From Acidimicrobiales bacterium (GTDB taxonomy: Bacteria > Actinomycetota > Acidimicrobiia > Acidimicrobiales > JACCXE01), in contig DASZWD010000046.1 in the NCBI GenBank assembly GCA_035546775.1, positions 1-54,450 of the forward strand: DNA of 54,450 bases. Direction: 5' to 3'. This document shows, piece after piece, positions 23,872-31,957 of this stretch. Numbering within the stretch: the first letter of the stretch is position 1; every line of letters begins with the position of its first letter. Made by a program: the position numbers and the translations under genes. The notes under the pieces are model-generated. The model was given only the letters and a program-made list of their open reading frames with translations, ran no database searches and was not told the origin of the DNA.

Positions 23872-24941
23872 AGGTCGCGCTCGTCGTTCCCGACCTCGAC
23901 GGCGCCGGCGCGCAGCGCGTCATGCTCGACCTCGCCGCTGGCATGGTCGAAAGAGGGGTCGAGGTCGACGTGGTCGCGGTGCGGGGCGAGGGCCCCCTGC
24001 GGAGGCTCGTTCCCCCCGGAGCGACCGTCGTCGACCTCGGCGCGAGGCGCGCCGTCAGCGCCGTGGCGCCATTGGTCGGCTACCTGCGCCGGGCGCGGCC
24101 CGACGCCGTCGTGTCGTGTCTGAACCACGTCAACCTCGTAACGATTGCTGCTACTCGCGTCGCGCGTACCGGTGCGATCGTGATGGTGACGCAGCACAAT
24201 CAGCTCTCATCGTCGGCGCCGCGCAAGGACACCCGTCGCGCCCGGGCCATGCCAGCGTTGTTGCGGGTTGGCTTCCGCTTCGCCGACCGCGTCGTTGCGG
24301 TGTCCGATGGTGTGGCTGACGATTTGGCGCGCACCATCGGGCTCGCGCGCAATCGGATCGCAGTCATCTACAACCCCGTCGACGTCGCCCGGTTGCGCGC
24401 CGCGGCGGCGGCGCCGACCGACGTGGTCTGGCCCGACGGCGACGGCGCGAAGCTGCTGGGCGTCGGGCGGCTGATCGAACAGAAGGACTTCCCCAACCTC
24501 CTACGGGCGCTGGCCGCGCTGCCGACGGCTCGACTCGTGCTGCTCGGCGACGGTGAAGACCGGGTCGCCCTGGGGGCGTTGGCCGCCGAACTCGGCGTTG
24601 CCGCCCGCGTGTGCTTCGCCGGTTTCGTGGACAATCCCTTTCCGGTGTTCGCGGCGGCCGACGTGTTCGTGCTGTCGTCGCGGTGGGAGGGCTTGCCGAC
24701 CGTGCTCATCGAGGCGCTGGCGTTGTCGCCCCACGTCGTAGCCACCGACTGCCCGTCAGGGCCCCGCGAGATCCTCGACGGTGGCCGCTGGGGCCACCTT
24801 GTGCCGGTCGGTGATCCGGCGGCCCTGGCGGAGGCGATCGCCGCGTGCGTCACCGAGTCGCCGGTCGAGGCCTCCGAGGCGCTGGCCCGCTACGACCGCG
24901 CGACGGTGACGACTCGGTACCTGGAGTTGCTGGCCACCTAA
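23868..24941 (+). CDS. GT-B glycosyltransferase (GT4-like)
   Basis: A 357-residue family-4-type glycosyltransferase acting at the cytoplasmic face. The N-terminal KVALVVPDLDGAGAQRVML gives the GT-B acceptor-domain start; the C-terminal domain has LLGVGRLIEQKDFPNLLRAL, LGDGEDRVALGALA and FVLSSRWEGLPTVLIEALAL with the E-x7-E motif. GTG 23868 overlaps the preceding sulfotransferase stop. Donor and linkage are not predictable from sequence. Confidence 0.87.
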   Translation: MKVALVVPDLDGAGAQRVMLDLAAGMVERGVEVDVVAVRGEGPLRRLVPPGATVVDLGARRAVSAVAPLVGYLRRARPDAVVSCLNHVNLVTIAATRVARTGAIVMVTQHNQLSSSAPRKDTRRARAMPALLRVGFRFADRVVAVSDGVADDLARTIGLARNRIAVIYNPVDVARLRAAAAAPTDVVWPDGDGAKLLGVGRLIEQKDFPNLLRALAALPTARLVLLGDGEDRVALGALAAELGVAARVCFAGFVDNPFPVFAAADVFVLSSRWEGLPTVLIEALALSPHVVATDCPSGPREILDGGRWGHLVPVGDPAALAEAIAACVTESPVEASEALARYDRATVTTRYLELLAT

Positions 24942-24944
24942 CCT
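24939..24944 (+). promoter_or_regulatory. Candidate -10 element inside the operon
   Basis: TAACCT, whose TAA is also the stop of the previous gene, lies 7 nt before the ATG at 24952. It may be an internal leaderless promoter; this is the only junction in the operon without gene overlap. Confidence 0.35.
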
Positions 24945-24951
24945 GGACGCG

Positions 24952-26082
24952 ATGCCGTTATCCGCGAGGAGTAGACCGCGGCGCGTCGCGCTCTTCACCA
25001 ACCACTTGATGGTCGGTGGCGCGGAAGCGCAACTGGTGCGCCTCGCGGCGCGCCTGGTTGCCCGCGGTGACGAAGTGCGGCTGGTCTCGCTGCTGCCGAC
25101 GGAGGCGTACGAGAAGGAGATGGCCGAACTCGGTGTGCCCATCGTCGAATTACGTGGCGGGCGCGTCCGCAGCGCCGCGTTCGTCGTACAGGCCCGGCGC
25201 GCCCTCAAGGAATACAAGCCGGACGTCGTCGTCAGCTTCCTCTACCAGGCCAATGTCGTGGCCCGCGTGGCCGCCAAGCTCGCCGGTGTGCCCGTGGTCA
25301 TCTCGTCGATCCGCAGCGAGTTCTTCGGCGGTCGCGCGCGCGAGCTCGTCATGCGGTTCACCGATCCCCTGGCGACGATCACCACCACCAACTCGGCGCT
25401 CGCCGCCGAGAGTCTGGTACGCCGCAAGGTCGCGCCCCGCGACCGGCTCGTCGTTGTGCCCAATGGCCTCGACGTGTCGGTGTTCGACGAGGCGCGCCGA
25501 CAGCGCGACGCCACGCGCGCCGGCTTGGGCGTCACGGGTGACGAGTTCGTGTGGCTCGCGGCGGGTCGGCTGGTCCCGCAGAAGGACGTCCCCAACCTGC
25601 TCGACGGCTTCGCCAAGCACCGCGCCGCGCACGATCGCAGCCGCCTGCTGATCGCTGGCGACGGGGTCTTGCACGACGACATGGTCGACCACGCGGCGCG
25701 CCTTGGGATAACCGACTCGGTCACCTTTCTCGGCATTCGTGAGGATCTGCCGTTACTGATGGCCTCCGCCGACGCGTTCGTGCTCGCATCGGCATGGGAG
25801 GGCCTGCCGAACGTGGTGATGGAGGCGATGGCCGCGGCGCTGCCGGTGGTGTCGACGCGTGTCGGCGGTGTCGCGGAACTCGTCGACGACCCCGCCACAG
25901 GCGTGATGGTTCCACCCAGGGACGCCGCCGCGCTCAGCGCGGCGATGAACGCCGTCGTCGAGTTGCCCGCCGACGAACGAATGGCGCGGGGGGAGCGTGG
26001 CCGCGCCAAGATCGCGCGCGACTGGTCATTCGACGGCGCCGGCGATCAGTGGCTCACCCTCATCGACTCCTACGCCAAGTGA
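24952..26082 (+). CDS. GT-B glycosyltransferase (GT4-like)
   Basis: A 376-residue family-4 glycosyltransferase: RVALFTNHLMVGGAEAQLVR at the N-terminus, VVPNGLDVSVFD at the domain hinge, LAAGRLVPQKDVPNLLDGF, LLIAGDGVLHDDMVDHA and LASAWEGLPNVVMEAMAA with E-x7-E. It is a close relative of the preceding gene, probably adding another sugar of the repeat unit. The gap to the previous gene is 10 bp; its TGA overlaps the next GTG (GTGA at 26079-26082). Confidence 0.88.
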   Translation: MPLSARSRPRRVALFTNHLMVGGAEAQLVRLAARLVARGDEVRLVSLLPTEAYEKEMAELGVPIVELRGGRVRSAAFVVQARRALKEYKPDVVVSFLYQANVVARVAAKLAGVPVVISSIRSEFFGGRARELVMRFTDPLATITTTNSALAAESLVRRKVAPRDRLVVVPNGLDVSVFDEARRQRDATRAGLGVTGDEFVWLAAGRLVPQKDVPNLLDGFAKHRAAHDRSRLLIAGDGVLHDDMVDHAARLGITDSVTFLGIREDLPLLMASADAFVLASAWEGLPNVVMEAMAAALPVVSTRVGGVAELVDDPATGVMVPPRDAAALSAAMNAVVELPADERMARGERGRAKIARDWSFDGAGDQWLTLIDSYAK

Positions 26083-26990
26083 CGCGCCTTCCCAACCTGC
26101 TCATCGCCGGCGTGACGAAGGCGGGTACCACGTCGTTGTTCTCGTATCTCGTGCAACACGACGAAGTGTGCGGGGCGTCTCTCAAGGAGACCGAATACTT
26201 CTCGAAGCTGCTGTATCCCGATCACGAGTTGGCACCGCGGCGTGACTACGAGCGTTACTTCCGGCAGTGTGGGGACGAGCGCTACGTGCTCGAAGCAACG
26301 CCCAACTACTGGTACGGCGGCAAGCGGTTGCTCGATGCGACCGAGGCGATCCTCGACCACCCTCGCTACATCATCAGCTTGCGCGATCCCGTGGCGCGGT
26401 TCTGGTCGGACTTCACCTACATGAAGAGCAAGGTGCTTTTGCCGCGCGATCTCAGCGCCGCCGAGTACCTCGACCGCTGCGAAGAATTGCGGGCCGCCGG
26501 CACGGAGTTCACGGCGACCAATCGGTACTACCGCACCCTGTCGACTGGCTTCTACGCCGAGCACCTGCCGGCGCTCATCGACCGCCTCGGCGACCGCTTG
26601 TACTTCGTCTTCTTCGAACGGCTGGCGTCTGACGCGGCCAAGGTTGTGGGCGACCTTCTCGACTGGCTCGAGCTCGACCGAAGTGCCGCCGCAGGCTTCG
26701 ACTTCGCCGCCCACAACTCCACGATCACGGTGCGGTCTGAGCCGGTACAGCGCGTAGCTCACGCGGTCGCCCGTTGGAGTGACACCGTGACGCGGCGATA
26801 TCCCAGGGCGAAGCAGGTCCTGGTCGACGCGTACACCCGCGTGAACCGCGGCGGTGACCGCGACGACGCGATCGACGAGCCGACGCGAGCACGGCTCGCG
26901 GCGCTGTACGCGCCGGCGAATCACGCGCTGCGGACCACGCTCGTCGCGGCGGGCTACACCGACGTTCCGGCGTGGCTCGAGGCCGCGTGA
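26079..26990 (+). CDS. Sulfotransferase (6 of 6), KAGTTSL/NDST type
   Basis: A 303-residue sulfotransferase: LLIAGVTKAGTTSLFSYLVQ (residues about 7-26), SLKETEYFSK, the 3-prime-phosphate motif YIISLRDPVARFWSDFTYM, and LYFVFFERLASDAAKVVGDL. The C-terminal ARLAALYAPANHALRTTL matches the heparan-type family. It is sandwiched between two glycosyltransferases with overlapping starts and stops, which ties sulfation to repeat-unit assembly rather than to an unrelated pathway. GTG at 26079. Confidence 0.86.
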   Translation: MTRLPNLLIAGVTKAGTTSLFSYLVQHDEVCGASLKETEYFSKLLYPDHELAPRRDYERYFRQCGDERYVLEATPNYWYGGKRLLDATEAILDHPRYIISLRDPVARFWSDFTYMKSKVLLPRDLSAAEYLDRCEELRAAGTEFTATNRYYRTLSTGFYAEHLPALIDRLGDRLYFVFFERLASDAAKVVGDLLDWLELDRSAAAGFDFAAHNSTITVRSEPVQRVAHAVARWSDTVTRRYPRAKQVLVDAYTRVNRGGDRDDAIDEPTRARLAALYAPANHALRTTLVAAGYTDVPAWLEAA

Positions 26991-28084
26991 TGCGAGTCGC
27001 GGTGTACACCGAGTTGTATCCGCCGCACGTTGGCGGCATGGAAGTGCGCATGAGCGAATTGGCCAAGGCGCTCGTCGCGCGCGGTCACGCCGTCGACGTG
27101 TTCTGCATCCGCCATGACGTGGCTGTGCCGGCCGAGTCGGTCGAGCACGGCGTACGGGTTCGGCGCTATCCGACGGCGCCGCGCTACCGCCGTTCACTCA
27201 TCCCCAAGATGCCCCGCAGCGTGTGGGCCATTGCTCGCTACGCACGGTGGGCGCGGCGCACCGCCTCGGCAGGCGCCTATGACGTGTACCTGTTCAACCA
27301 GTGGCCCTTCGGCCATCTTGCCGTCGCGCCCGCCTCGGTGCGCGAGCGCGCCATCACCGACTGGTGCGAGGTGCGCGGCGGCAGGCTCTACGGCGCCTTC
27401 GAGCGCCGCCTGCCACGGCGATCGGCGCGCAACATGGCGGTGAGCCGTGAGGTGGCCGAAGGCATAGCTGCCGCGTCGGGTCAATCCGTCGACGCGCTCC
27501 CGACGGGCGTCGACACGCGCCAGTTTCGAGCGGACGTCGTCCGCGGCGGCGTCCTCTACGTCGGTCGCCTCTTCGAACACAAGCGCGTGCCGCTACTGGT
27601 GGAAGCGTTCGCCAAACTGCGCGCCAACGGTTTCACCGGCACGCTGACGATCGCGGGTGACGGACCGGCGCGGACCGACGTCGACCGCGCCGTCGCGTCG
27701 CTCGATGCGGCGACGCGTGCTGCGGTACAGGTCATGGGTTACGTCGACGAAGCCGAGAAAGTGCGGCTGCTCGCGGCCGCGGCGGTGCTCGTGCTTCCAA
27801 GCATGCGCGAAGGCTTTCCGAACGTCGTGTCCGAAGCCATGGCCTCCTCGCTCCCGGTCGTCACCACGAACGACTCGGGCAACGGCACCGCGGCGGTCGT
27901 GCGCGAGTACGGCATCGGTGAAGTAGCCGATCCGACTCCGAGCGCGATCGCGGACGCGGTGCGCACCGTGCTCGAAGACTGGCCGGCGTATTCGCAGCGC
28001 GCTGCCGCCGGCGGCGCCAGCCTCGACTGGTCCGCGCTCGTAGTCCGTTTCGAGGAGATGGCAGCGTCGCTGCCCTCACGATGA
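26990..28084 (+). CDS. GT-B glycosyltransferase (GT4-like)
   Basis: A 364-residue glycosyltransferase: VAVYTELYPPHVGGMEVRM gives the N-terminal GT4 motif, ALPTGVDTRQF the hinge, GVLYVGRLFEHKRVPLLVEA, LTIAGDGPARTDVDR and LPSMREGFPNVVSEAMASS the donor-binding half with E-x7-E. The ATG at 26990 overlaps the preceding stop (TGATG); a GTG one codon upstream is possible. It is coupled by ATGA to the following epimerase (28081-28084). Confidence 0.87.
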   Translation: MRVAVYTELYPPHVGGMEVRMSELAKALVARGHAVDVFCIRHDVAVPAESVEHGVRVRRYPTAPRYRRSLIPKMPRSVWAIARYARWARRTASAGAYDVYLFNQWPFGHLAVAPASVRERAITDWCEVRGGRLYGAFERRLPRRSARNMAVSREVAEGIAAASGQSVDALPTGVDTRQFRADVVRGGVLYVGRLFEHKRVPLLVEAFAKLRANGFTGTLTIAGDGPARTDVDRAVASLDAATRAAVQVMGYVDEAEKVRLLAAAAVLVLPSMREGFPNVVSEAMASSLPVVTTNDSGNGTAAVVREYGIGEVADPTPSAIADAVRTVLEDWPAYSQRAAAGGASLDWSALVVRFEEMAASLPSR

Positions 28085-28995
28085 GAGTTCTTGTCGCCGG
28101 AGGCGCCGGCTTCATCGGCTCGGAGGTATGCCGACAGCTCGTCGGTGAAGGCCACGACGTGCTCGCGCTCGACAACTACTTCACGGCGCGCGAGGGATCG
28201 TTGCCCGATGCGGTCGCCGTCACCCGCATCGACCTCGCGGACCCTGACGATTCAGCGCTGCACGCGGTCGTGACCGCCTACGACCCGGACTACGCCATTC
28301 ACCTCGCGGCGATCTCGTACATCCCGTACTGCCTCGAGCACCCGGGCGATACGTTCCAGACGAATGTCGGTTCGGCCGAGAGGTTGTCGCGGGTCCTGAG
28401 TGGCACCGCGTGCCGGCGACTCGTGATGTCTTCGACGGCCGACGTGTACCAGGTCAACGACGACACGCACCACGAGGACGACGTGCTCGGTCCGCGCAAC
28501 ATCTACGGGCTGTCGAAGCGGCTCTCCGAGGAGATCCTCGAGTGCGCCAGTGCAATTTCGGATCACCTCTCGGCGACGTGTCTGCGCTTTGCCAACGTGT
28601 ACGGCCCAGGCGAGACCAACCCCCATGTCGTGCCCGACGCAATCGCCGCCATCCGTTCGCACGCGACGCCGGAAATACACATGGGCTACCTCGGTGCCGA
28701 ACGGGACTTCGTGCACGTGTCCGACGTGGCGCGGGCGATCCGCACCGCCACCTTCACCGACACCGGGCGCTTCAGCGTGTTCAACATCGGCACCGGACAC
28801 AACACGACGATCCGTCAGCTCGTCGCGTTGTTGCAGGAACTCATCGGCGACACGCGCTCGGTGGTCGAGGACGAACGGCGATTCCGGAGGTTCGATCGCG
28901 ACACGCTGCGCGTCGACACACGACGTATCACAGAAGTCCTCGGGTGGACGCCGGAAGTCACACTGCGTGATGGTCTTGCGTCACTTTTAGCGTGA
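28081..28995 (+). CDS. NAD-dependent nucleotide-sugar epimerase/dehydratase
   Basis: A 304-residue extended SDR: VLVAGGAGFIGSEVCRQL (NAD site), IHLAAISYIPYC, the MSSTADVYQ Ser strand, IYGLSKRLSEE with the YxxxK pair, and RDFVHVSDVARAI. It differs from the epimerase at 12303 in the active-site surroundings, so a second nucleotide sugar is probably made. Last gene of the plus-strand glycosyltransferase/sulfotransferase operon. Exact reaction unknown. Confidence 0.86.
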   Translation: MRVLVAGGAGFIGSEVCRQLVGEGHDVLALDNYFTAREGSLPDAVAVTRIDLADPDDSALHAVVTAYDPDYAIHLAAISYIPYCLEHPGDTFQTNVGSAERLSRVLSGTACRRLVMSSTADVYQVNDDTHHEDDVLGPRNIYGLSKRLSEEILECASAISDHLSATCLRFANVYGPGETNPHVVPDAIAAIRSHATPEIHMGYLGAERDFVHVSDVARAIRTATFTDTGRFSVFNIGTGHNTTIRQLVALLQELIGDTRSVVEDERRFRRFDRDTLRVDTRRITEVLGWTPEVTLRDGLASLLA

Positions 28996-29071
28996 TTTTC
29001 TCTGGTTGCGGGAGGGGATTGTCGGTACAGTGCGACGCAGCATCAACCCTTCAACGCAAGGACCTGGGCCC

Positions 29072-29428
29072 ATGAAGAAACTCCTCCTGGCGGTCGCGGC
29101 CGCCGCTGCCATTGCGACGCCGATCGCACTGAGCGGCGGTTCGGCGAGTGCCGCCGCGGGCAACTCAACCATCAACTGCAACAACTTCGGTGACAACAAC
29201 CGTTGCACGGCCACCGATCCCGACGGCCTCAACTACATCCGGGTCATCGATCCAGCCACCGGCGCACTGGTCAAGTCGATCGACCTGGCGTGCTCCGACA
29301 ACGTCACGAAGAAGGGGTTCAACTTCCCCGACTCCGGTGGCGACCACTACCGCATTCGCATCGCCGACTGCGAGAACAACACCGACACCTACGGCGTCAA
29401 CCCGAAGACCACGGTCGTCACCGCCTGA
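29072..29428 (+). CDS. Small secreted protein of unknown function
   Basis: 118 residues with a clear Sec signal peptide: MKKLLLAVAAAAAIATPIA, then a small-residue region SGGSASAAAG that gives the cleavage site. The mature part, about 90 residues, is acidic and Asn/Asp-rich, with four cysteines (INCNN, NRCTA, DLACSDN, ADCEN) that could form two disulfides. I do not recognise the family. An AAGGA lies 9-10 nt before the ATG, and TACAGT about 45 nt upstream could be a -10 element, so unlike many genes here it has a leader. It follows the polysaccharide operon and converges with a beta-helix gene. Confidence 0.7.
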   Translation: MKKLLLAVAAAAAIATPIALSGGSASAAAGNSTINCNNFGDNNRCTATDPDGLNYIRVIDPATGALVKSIDLACSDNVTKKGFNFPDSGGDHYRIRIADCENNTDTYGVNPKTTVVTA

Positions 29429-29441
29429 TCGTCTCTGAGTC

Positions 29442-30827
29442 CTAGGACTCGCACATCGGACCGCGCATGCTCCCGTCGAGCATGAGGCGGTCCGATGTGC
29501 GCGTAAAGGCCCCGGTGCAGCGCACGCGCGTGTAGGCCACGCTCCACTGCGCCGACTCGTCACGGGCGAAGGCCTGCTGCGAGGGACCCGCCACCCACGC
29601 CCCCTTCGAACCGCCGCCCTGCTTGGCCGGGTTCTGCGCCTGCGGGCCTGCCACCACTGTCACGTCGCTGATCGTGCTGTCGAAAAAGCCTCCGCGCTTG
29701 GCCGCGCCGAGCTTCTCGTCGTCGGACTCGATGACGCCCTGGCTGCACCCCCGCGCCAGTACACCCGATACGTGCACCCCGGTGTTGCGCTGTGCGTGCG
29801 GCGCGAACGACACGGCGCGGTTGCAGTCCACACCGACGATGGTGTCCGCCGTGAGGTCGCGAATCTCGCCACCGAAGGTCTTGTTCTTCGTCGCGTCACT
29901 CTCCAGGCGCAGTGCCGTGCCGCCGCGCGAGTACACGCCCGAAAAGCGCACGGACGTCGCGCCGCCGACCTGGTTCGGTCCGTAGCCGCGCGGGCTGTTC
30001 ACGTTGTAGTGGTGCACGATGGCGCCGTTGCGCGGCTGGGCGAAGGGCGCCTCCACCGGTGAGTCGTCACGCGGCCGCAGCACGAGCACGGCCTTGGCGC
30101 TCGTCGGCCAGGTCGGAGTCGATTCGTCGGCGTTCTGAATCGAGAAGAGATTCTCGACGAGGAAGCCGTCAACGTTGAGCAACTCGATGCCCGACACCTT
30201 GTCGTCAGCGTCGGTGGCGCGCGGGTCGAGGTCCATCGTGAAGGCGTTGGCGATCGACCATCCGGCCTCGACGGGTTCGGCTTGTTGTTTGACGCCGCCG
30301 TCGTGTTGGCCGACACCGACGATCGACACGTTGCGCAACGGCCGCTGCGCGCTCGCACCGTCCCACACGATGAGGTACTTCGAGTTGCCGCCCTTCGCGT
30401 TGCGCCCGCCTGCCTGTTGCAGCACGGCGCCGGCGTCGACCTCGAGCCGGATGTTGTCGCGGAACGCGACGCGCAGAATGCGATGGACGCCGGGGGGCAC
30501 GTACACGACGGCCTGCGGGTCGCCGTCGGGCCCACCTGGTCGGCGATACGCGCTGTGGAGCGCGTCGTCCATCGCGGCTTCGAACGCGCTCGTCTCGTCG
30601 TTGGCGCCCGCGGCGCGTACCGCCGTGGCGTGCGGATCCGGAGCGACGGTCGTCCCCTGCCGCGCCGCCGGGTCGGCGGGAATCGTCGAGTCCGTCGTGC
30701 TGTCGCGTGTGGTCGACGTGGCGCTGCCGTTGTTGCTCGACGTGTCGTCGCGTGTGGCATAGACGACACCACCGGCGATCACGGCGATGGTCACGAGCAC
30801 CAGCGCAAGGACGCCGCGCCGTCGCAT
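29442..30827 (-). CDS. Membrane-anchored right-handed beta-helix (pectate-lyase-like) protein
   Basis: 461 residues. A membrane anchor or uncleaved signal (GVLALVLVTIAVIAGGVVYA, residues about 5-24) is followed by a Thr/Ser linker and a Pel-1-type opening (ANDETSAFEAAMDDALHSA, then AVVYVPPGVHRILRVAFRDN). Repeated strand-turn units then follow (IELLNVDGFLVENLFSIQN, VRFSGVYSRGGTALRLES, IRDLTADTIVGVDCNRAVSF). It is probably an extracytoplasmic polysaccharide-binding, lyase or epimerase-type protein; no catalytic residues can be assigned. The ATG at 30827 has AATACT 7 nt upstream. Divergent from the Ig-like gene. Confidence 0.78.
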   Translation of the reverse strand: MRRRGVLALVLVTIAVIAGGVVYATRDDTSSNNGSATSTTRDSTTDSTIPADPAARQGTTVAPDPHATAVRAAGANDETSAFEAAMDDALHSAYRRPGGPDGDPQAVVYVPPGVHRILRVAFRDNIRLEVDAGAVLQQAGGRNAKGGNSKYLIVWDGASAQRPLRNVSIVGVGQHDGGVKQQAEPVEAGWSIANAFTMDLDPRATDADDKVSGIELLNVDGFLVENLFSIQNADESTPTWPTSAKAVLVLRPRDDSPVEAPFAQPRNGAIVHHYNVNSPRGYGPNQVGGATSVRFSGVYSRGGTALRLESDATKNKTFGGEIRDLTADTIVGVDCNRAVSFAPHAQRNTGVHVSGVLARGCSQGVIESDDEKLGAAKRGGFFDSTISDVTVVAGPQAQNPAKQGGGSKGAWVAGPSQQAFARDESAQWSVAYTRVRCTGAFTRTSDRLMLDGSMRGPMCES

Positions 30828-30834
30828 GGCGGCG

Positions 30835-30840
30835 AGTATT
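30835..30840 (-). promoter_or_regulatory. Candidate -10 element, leaderless transcript
   Basis: Minus-strand AATACT with a 7-nt gap before the ATG at 30827 of the beta-helix gene. Confidence 0.35.
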
Positions 30841-30875
30841 GCATGGCTACTTTCGGGCGAACCGTCGGCCCCCGG

Positions 30876-30881
30876 TAACGT
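30876..30881 (+). promoter_or_regulatory. Candidate -10 element, leaderless transcript
   Basis: TAACGT with a 7-nt gap before the ATG at 30889. With the minus-strand element at 30835-30840 it forms a compact divergent promoter region of about 60 bp. Confidence 0.4.
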
Positions 30882-30888
30882 TGCACGG

Positions 30889-31719
30889 ATGTTCAACCTG
30901 CGGCGGCCGGCGGTTTACGTGCCGCTGCTGCTCGGCCTCGTCGGCGTTGTAGTGGCTGCGATGGCCTTTGTGTCGCGTGGCGACGGCGGCCGGCTCCTGT
31001 CCGCCGGCAAGAGCAACTGCCCGCCCGTCGCCCGCAACGACGCCGCCTTCACCCGTCCGGGGCAACCGGTGACGGTCGACGTGTTGGCCAACGACTCCGA
31101 CGTCGACGGCGATCGTCTGCAATTCGAAGTGATGAGTGTGTCGTCGGGTGAGGCCGATGTCGACTCCGGTGGTAGCCATCCCTTGCTCGAATACACGCCG
31201 GCGGCCACTGCGGTGTCAGGCACCGACGCCATCGTTAAGTACCGCGACCGTGACCCCTCGGGCGACGTAAGCATCGCCACGGTGACCGTGGCCGTCACCA
31301 CCGCGAACGCCTTGCCCCTCGGTCTCGAGTCGGCGCGCCTCACCGACCGCAACGGCGACATCGTCGAGCCGCGCTGCGAGAAGCTCGCCAAGTCGGCGGC
31401 GACGACGGCGACAACGGCCACGACGGTGGCGACCGGAGCGGACGTCACCGCCGCCGAGTTCAGCGCGTCAGGCACGACGCCGACGACGCTCAAGGGGACG
31501 CATCCGTCGACGACGGTCGCCAACGGCACTCCGACGAACAGCGGCGGCCGCGTCGTGGTCGGCGACTCGAACAACAGCGCCCCGCCGCCGACGACCGCGC
31601 CGCCGAGTCACCCGACCACGACGGCGCCACCGGGCTCCAACCCGTGCCAGACCGGTGACAAAGCCGGTTGTCAGGACTACGTCGGCCGCTACGGCACTAC
31701 CACCACGACGCCGCGATAA
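30889..31719 (+). CDS. Membrane-anchored protein with cadherin/Ig-like domain and Thr-rich tail
   Basis: 276 residues. The N-terminal anchor [19 protein letters not shown] (about 9-27) is followed by an Ig-like module of the bacterial cadherin/Big_9 kind: [57 protein letters not shown]. The second half is low-complexity Thr/Pro/Ser (for example [19 protein letters not shown]) with two cysteines near the end ([14 protein letters not shown]). It looks like a surface stalk or adhesion protein; a wall-spanning role is inferred. It starts at the ATG at 30889 ([11 protein letters not shown]). Confidence 0.75.
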   Translation: MFNLRRPAVYVPLLLGLVGVVVAAMAFVSRGDGGRLLSAGKSNCPPVARNDAAFTRPGQPVTVDVLANDSDVDGDRLQFEVMSVSSGEADVDSGGSHPLLEYTPAATAVSGTDAIVKYRDRDPSGDVSIATVTVAVTTANALPLGLESARLTDRNGDIVEPRCEKLAKSAATTATTATTVATGADVTAAEFSASGTTPTTLKGTHPSTTVANGTPTNSGGRVVVGDSNNSAPPPTTAPPSHPTTTAPPGSNPCQTGDKAGCQDYVGRYGTTTTTPR

Positions 31720-31721
31720 CC

Positions 31722-31747
31722 GGAATTTCGCGCCTCAGGTCGGGTAC
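31722..31747 (+). promoter_or_regulatory. Candidate SigB/SigF-type promoter of the csbD-like gene
   Basis: GGAAT (31722-31726), a 15-nt spacer and GGGTAC (31742-31747) match the SigF consensus boxes GGWWT and GGGTAY exactly except for a spacer 1-2 nt short. The -10 ends 9 nt before the ATG. CsbD genes are classic SigB targets, which makes this the most credible of the set. Confidence 0.65.
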
Positions 31748-31756
31748 TGCCTAGGT

Positions 31757-31957
31757 ATGCAAAACGCCGACCAAATCAAGGGCCGGGTGAAGGAAGCCGC
31801 TGGCGACCTCACCGACAACGACCGTCTGAAGAACGAAGGCAAGACCGACCGTGCCGCCGGAAAGGCGAAGGAATTCGTCGACAAGGGCAAGGACATGGCC
31901 GAAGACAAGGTGGACGCACTGAAGGACAAGATCCACCAGCTGTCCCGCGACAAGTAG
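31757..31957 (+). CDS. CsbD-family general stress protein
   Basis: A 66-residue, highly charged, Lys/Asp/Glu-rich protein with the family signature [20 protein letters not shown], then a second Lys-rich amphipathic stretch ([20 protein letters not shown]). CsbD proteins are abundant under general stress and biochemically uncharacterised. The ATG at 31757 follows a GGGTAC promoter by 9 nt, so the transcript is likely leaderless or nearly so. Its TAG directly abuts the stop of the convergent hydrolase (31957/31958) with no intervening base. Confidence 0.88.
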   Translation: MQNADQIKGRVKEAAGDLTDNDRLKNEGKTDRAAGKAKEFVDKGKDMAEDKVDALKDKIHQLSRDK

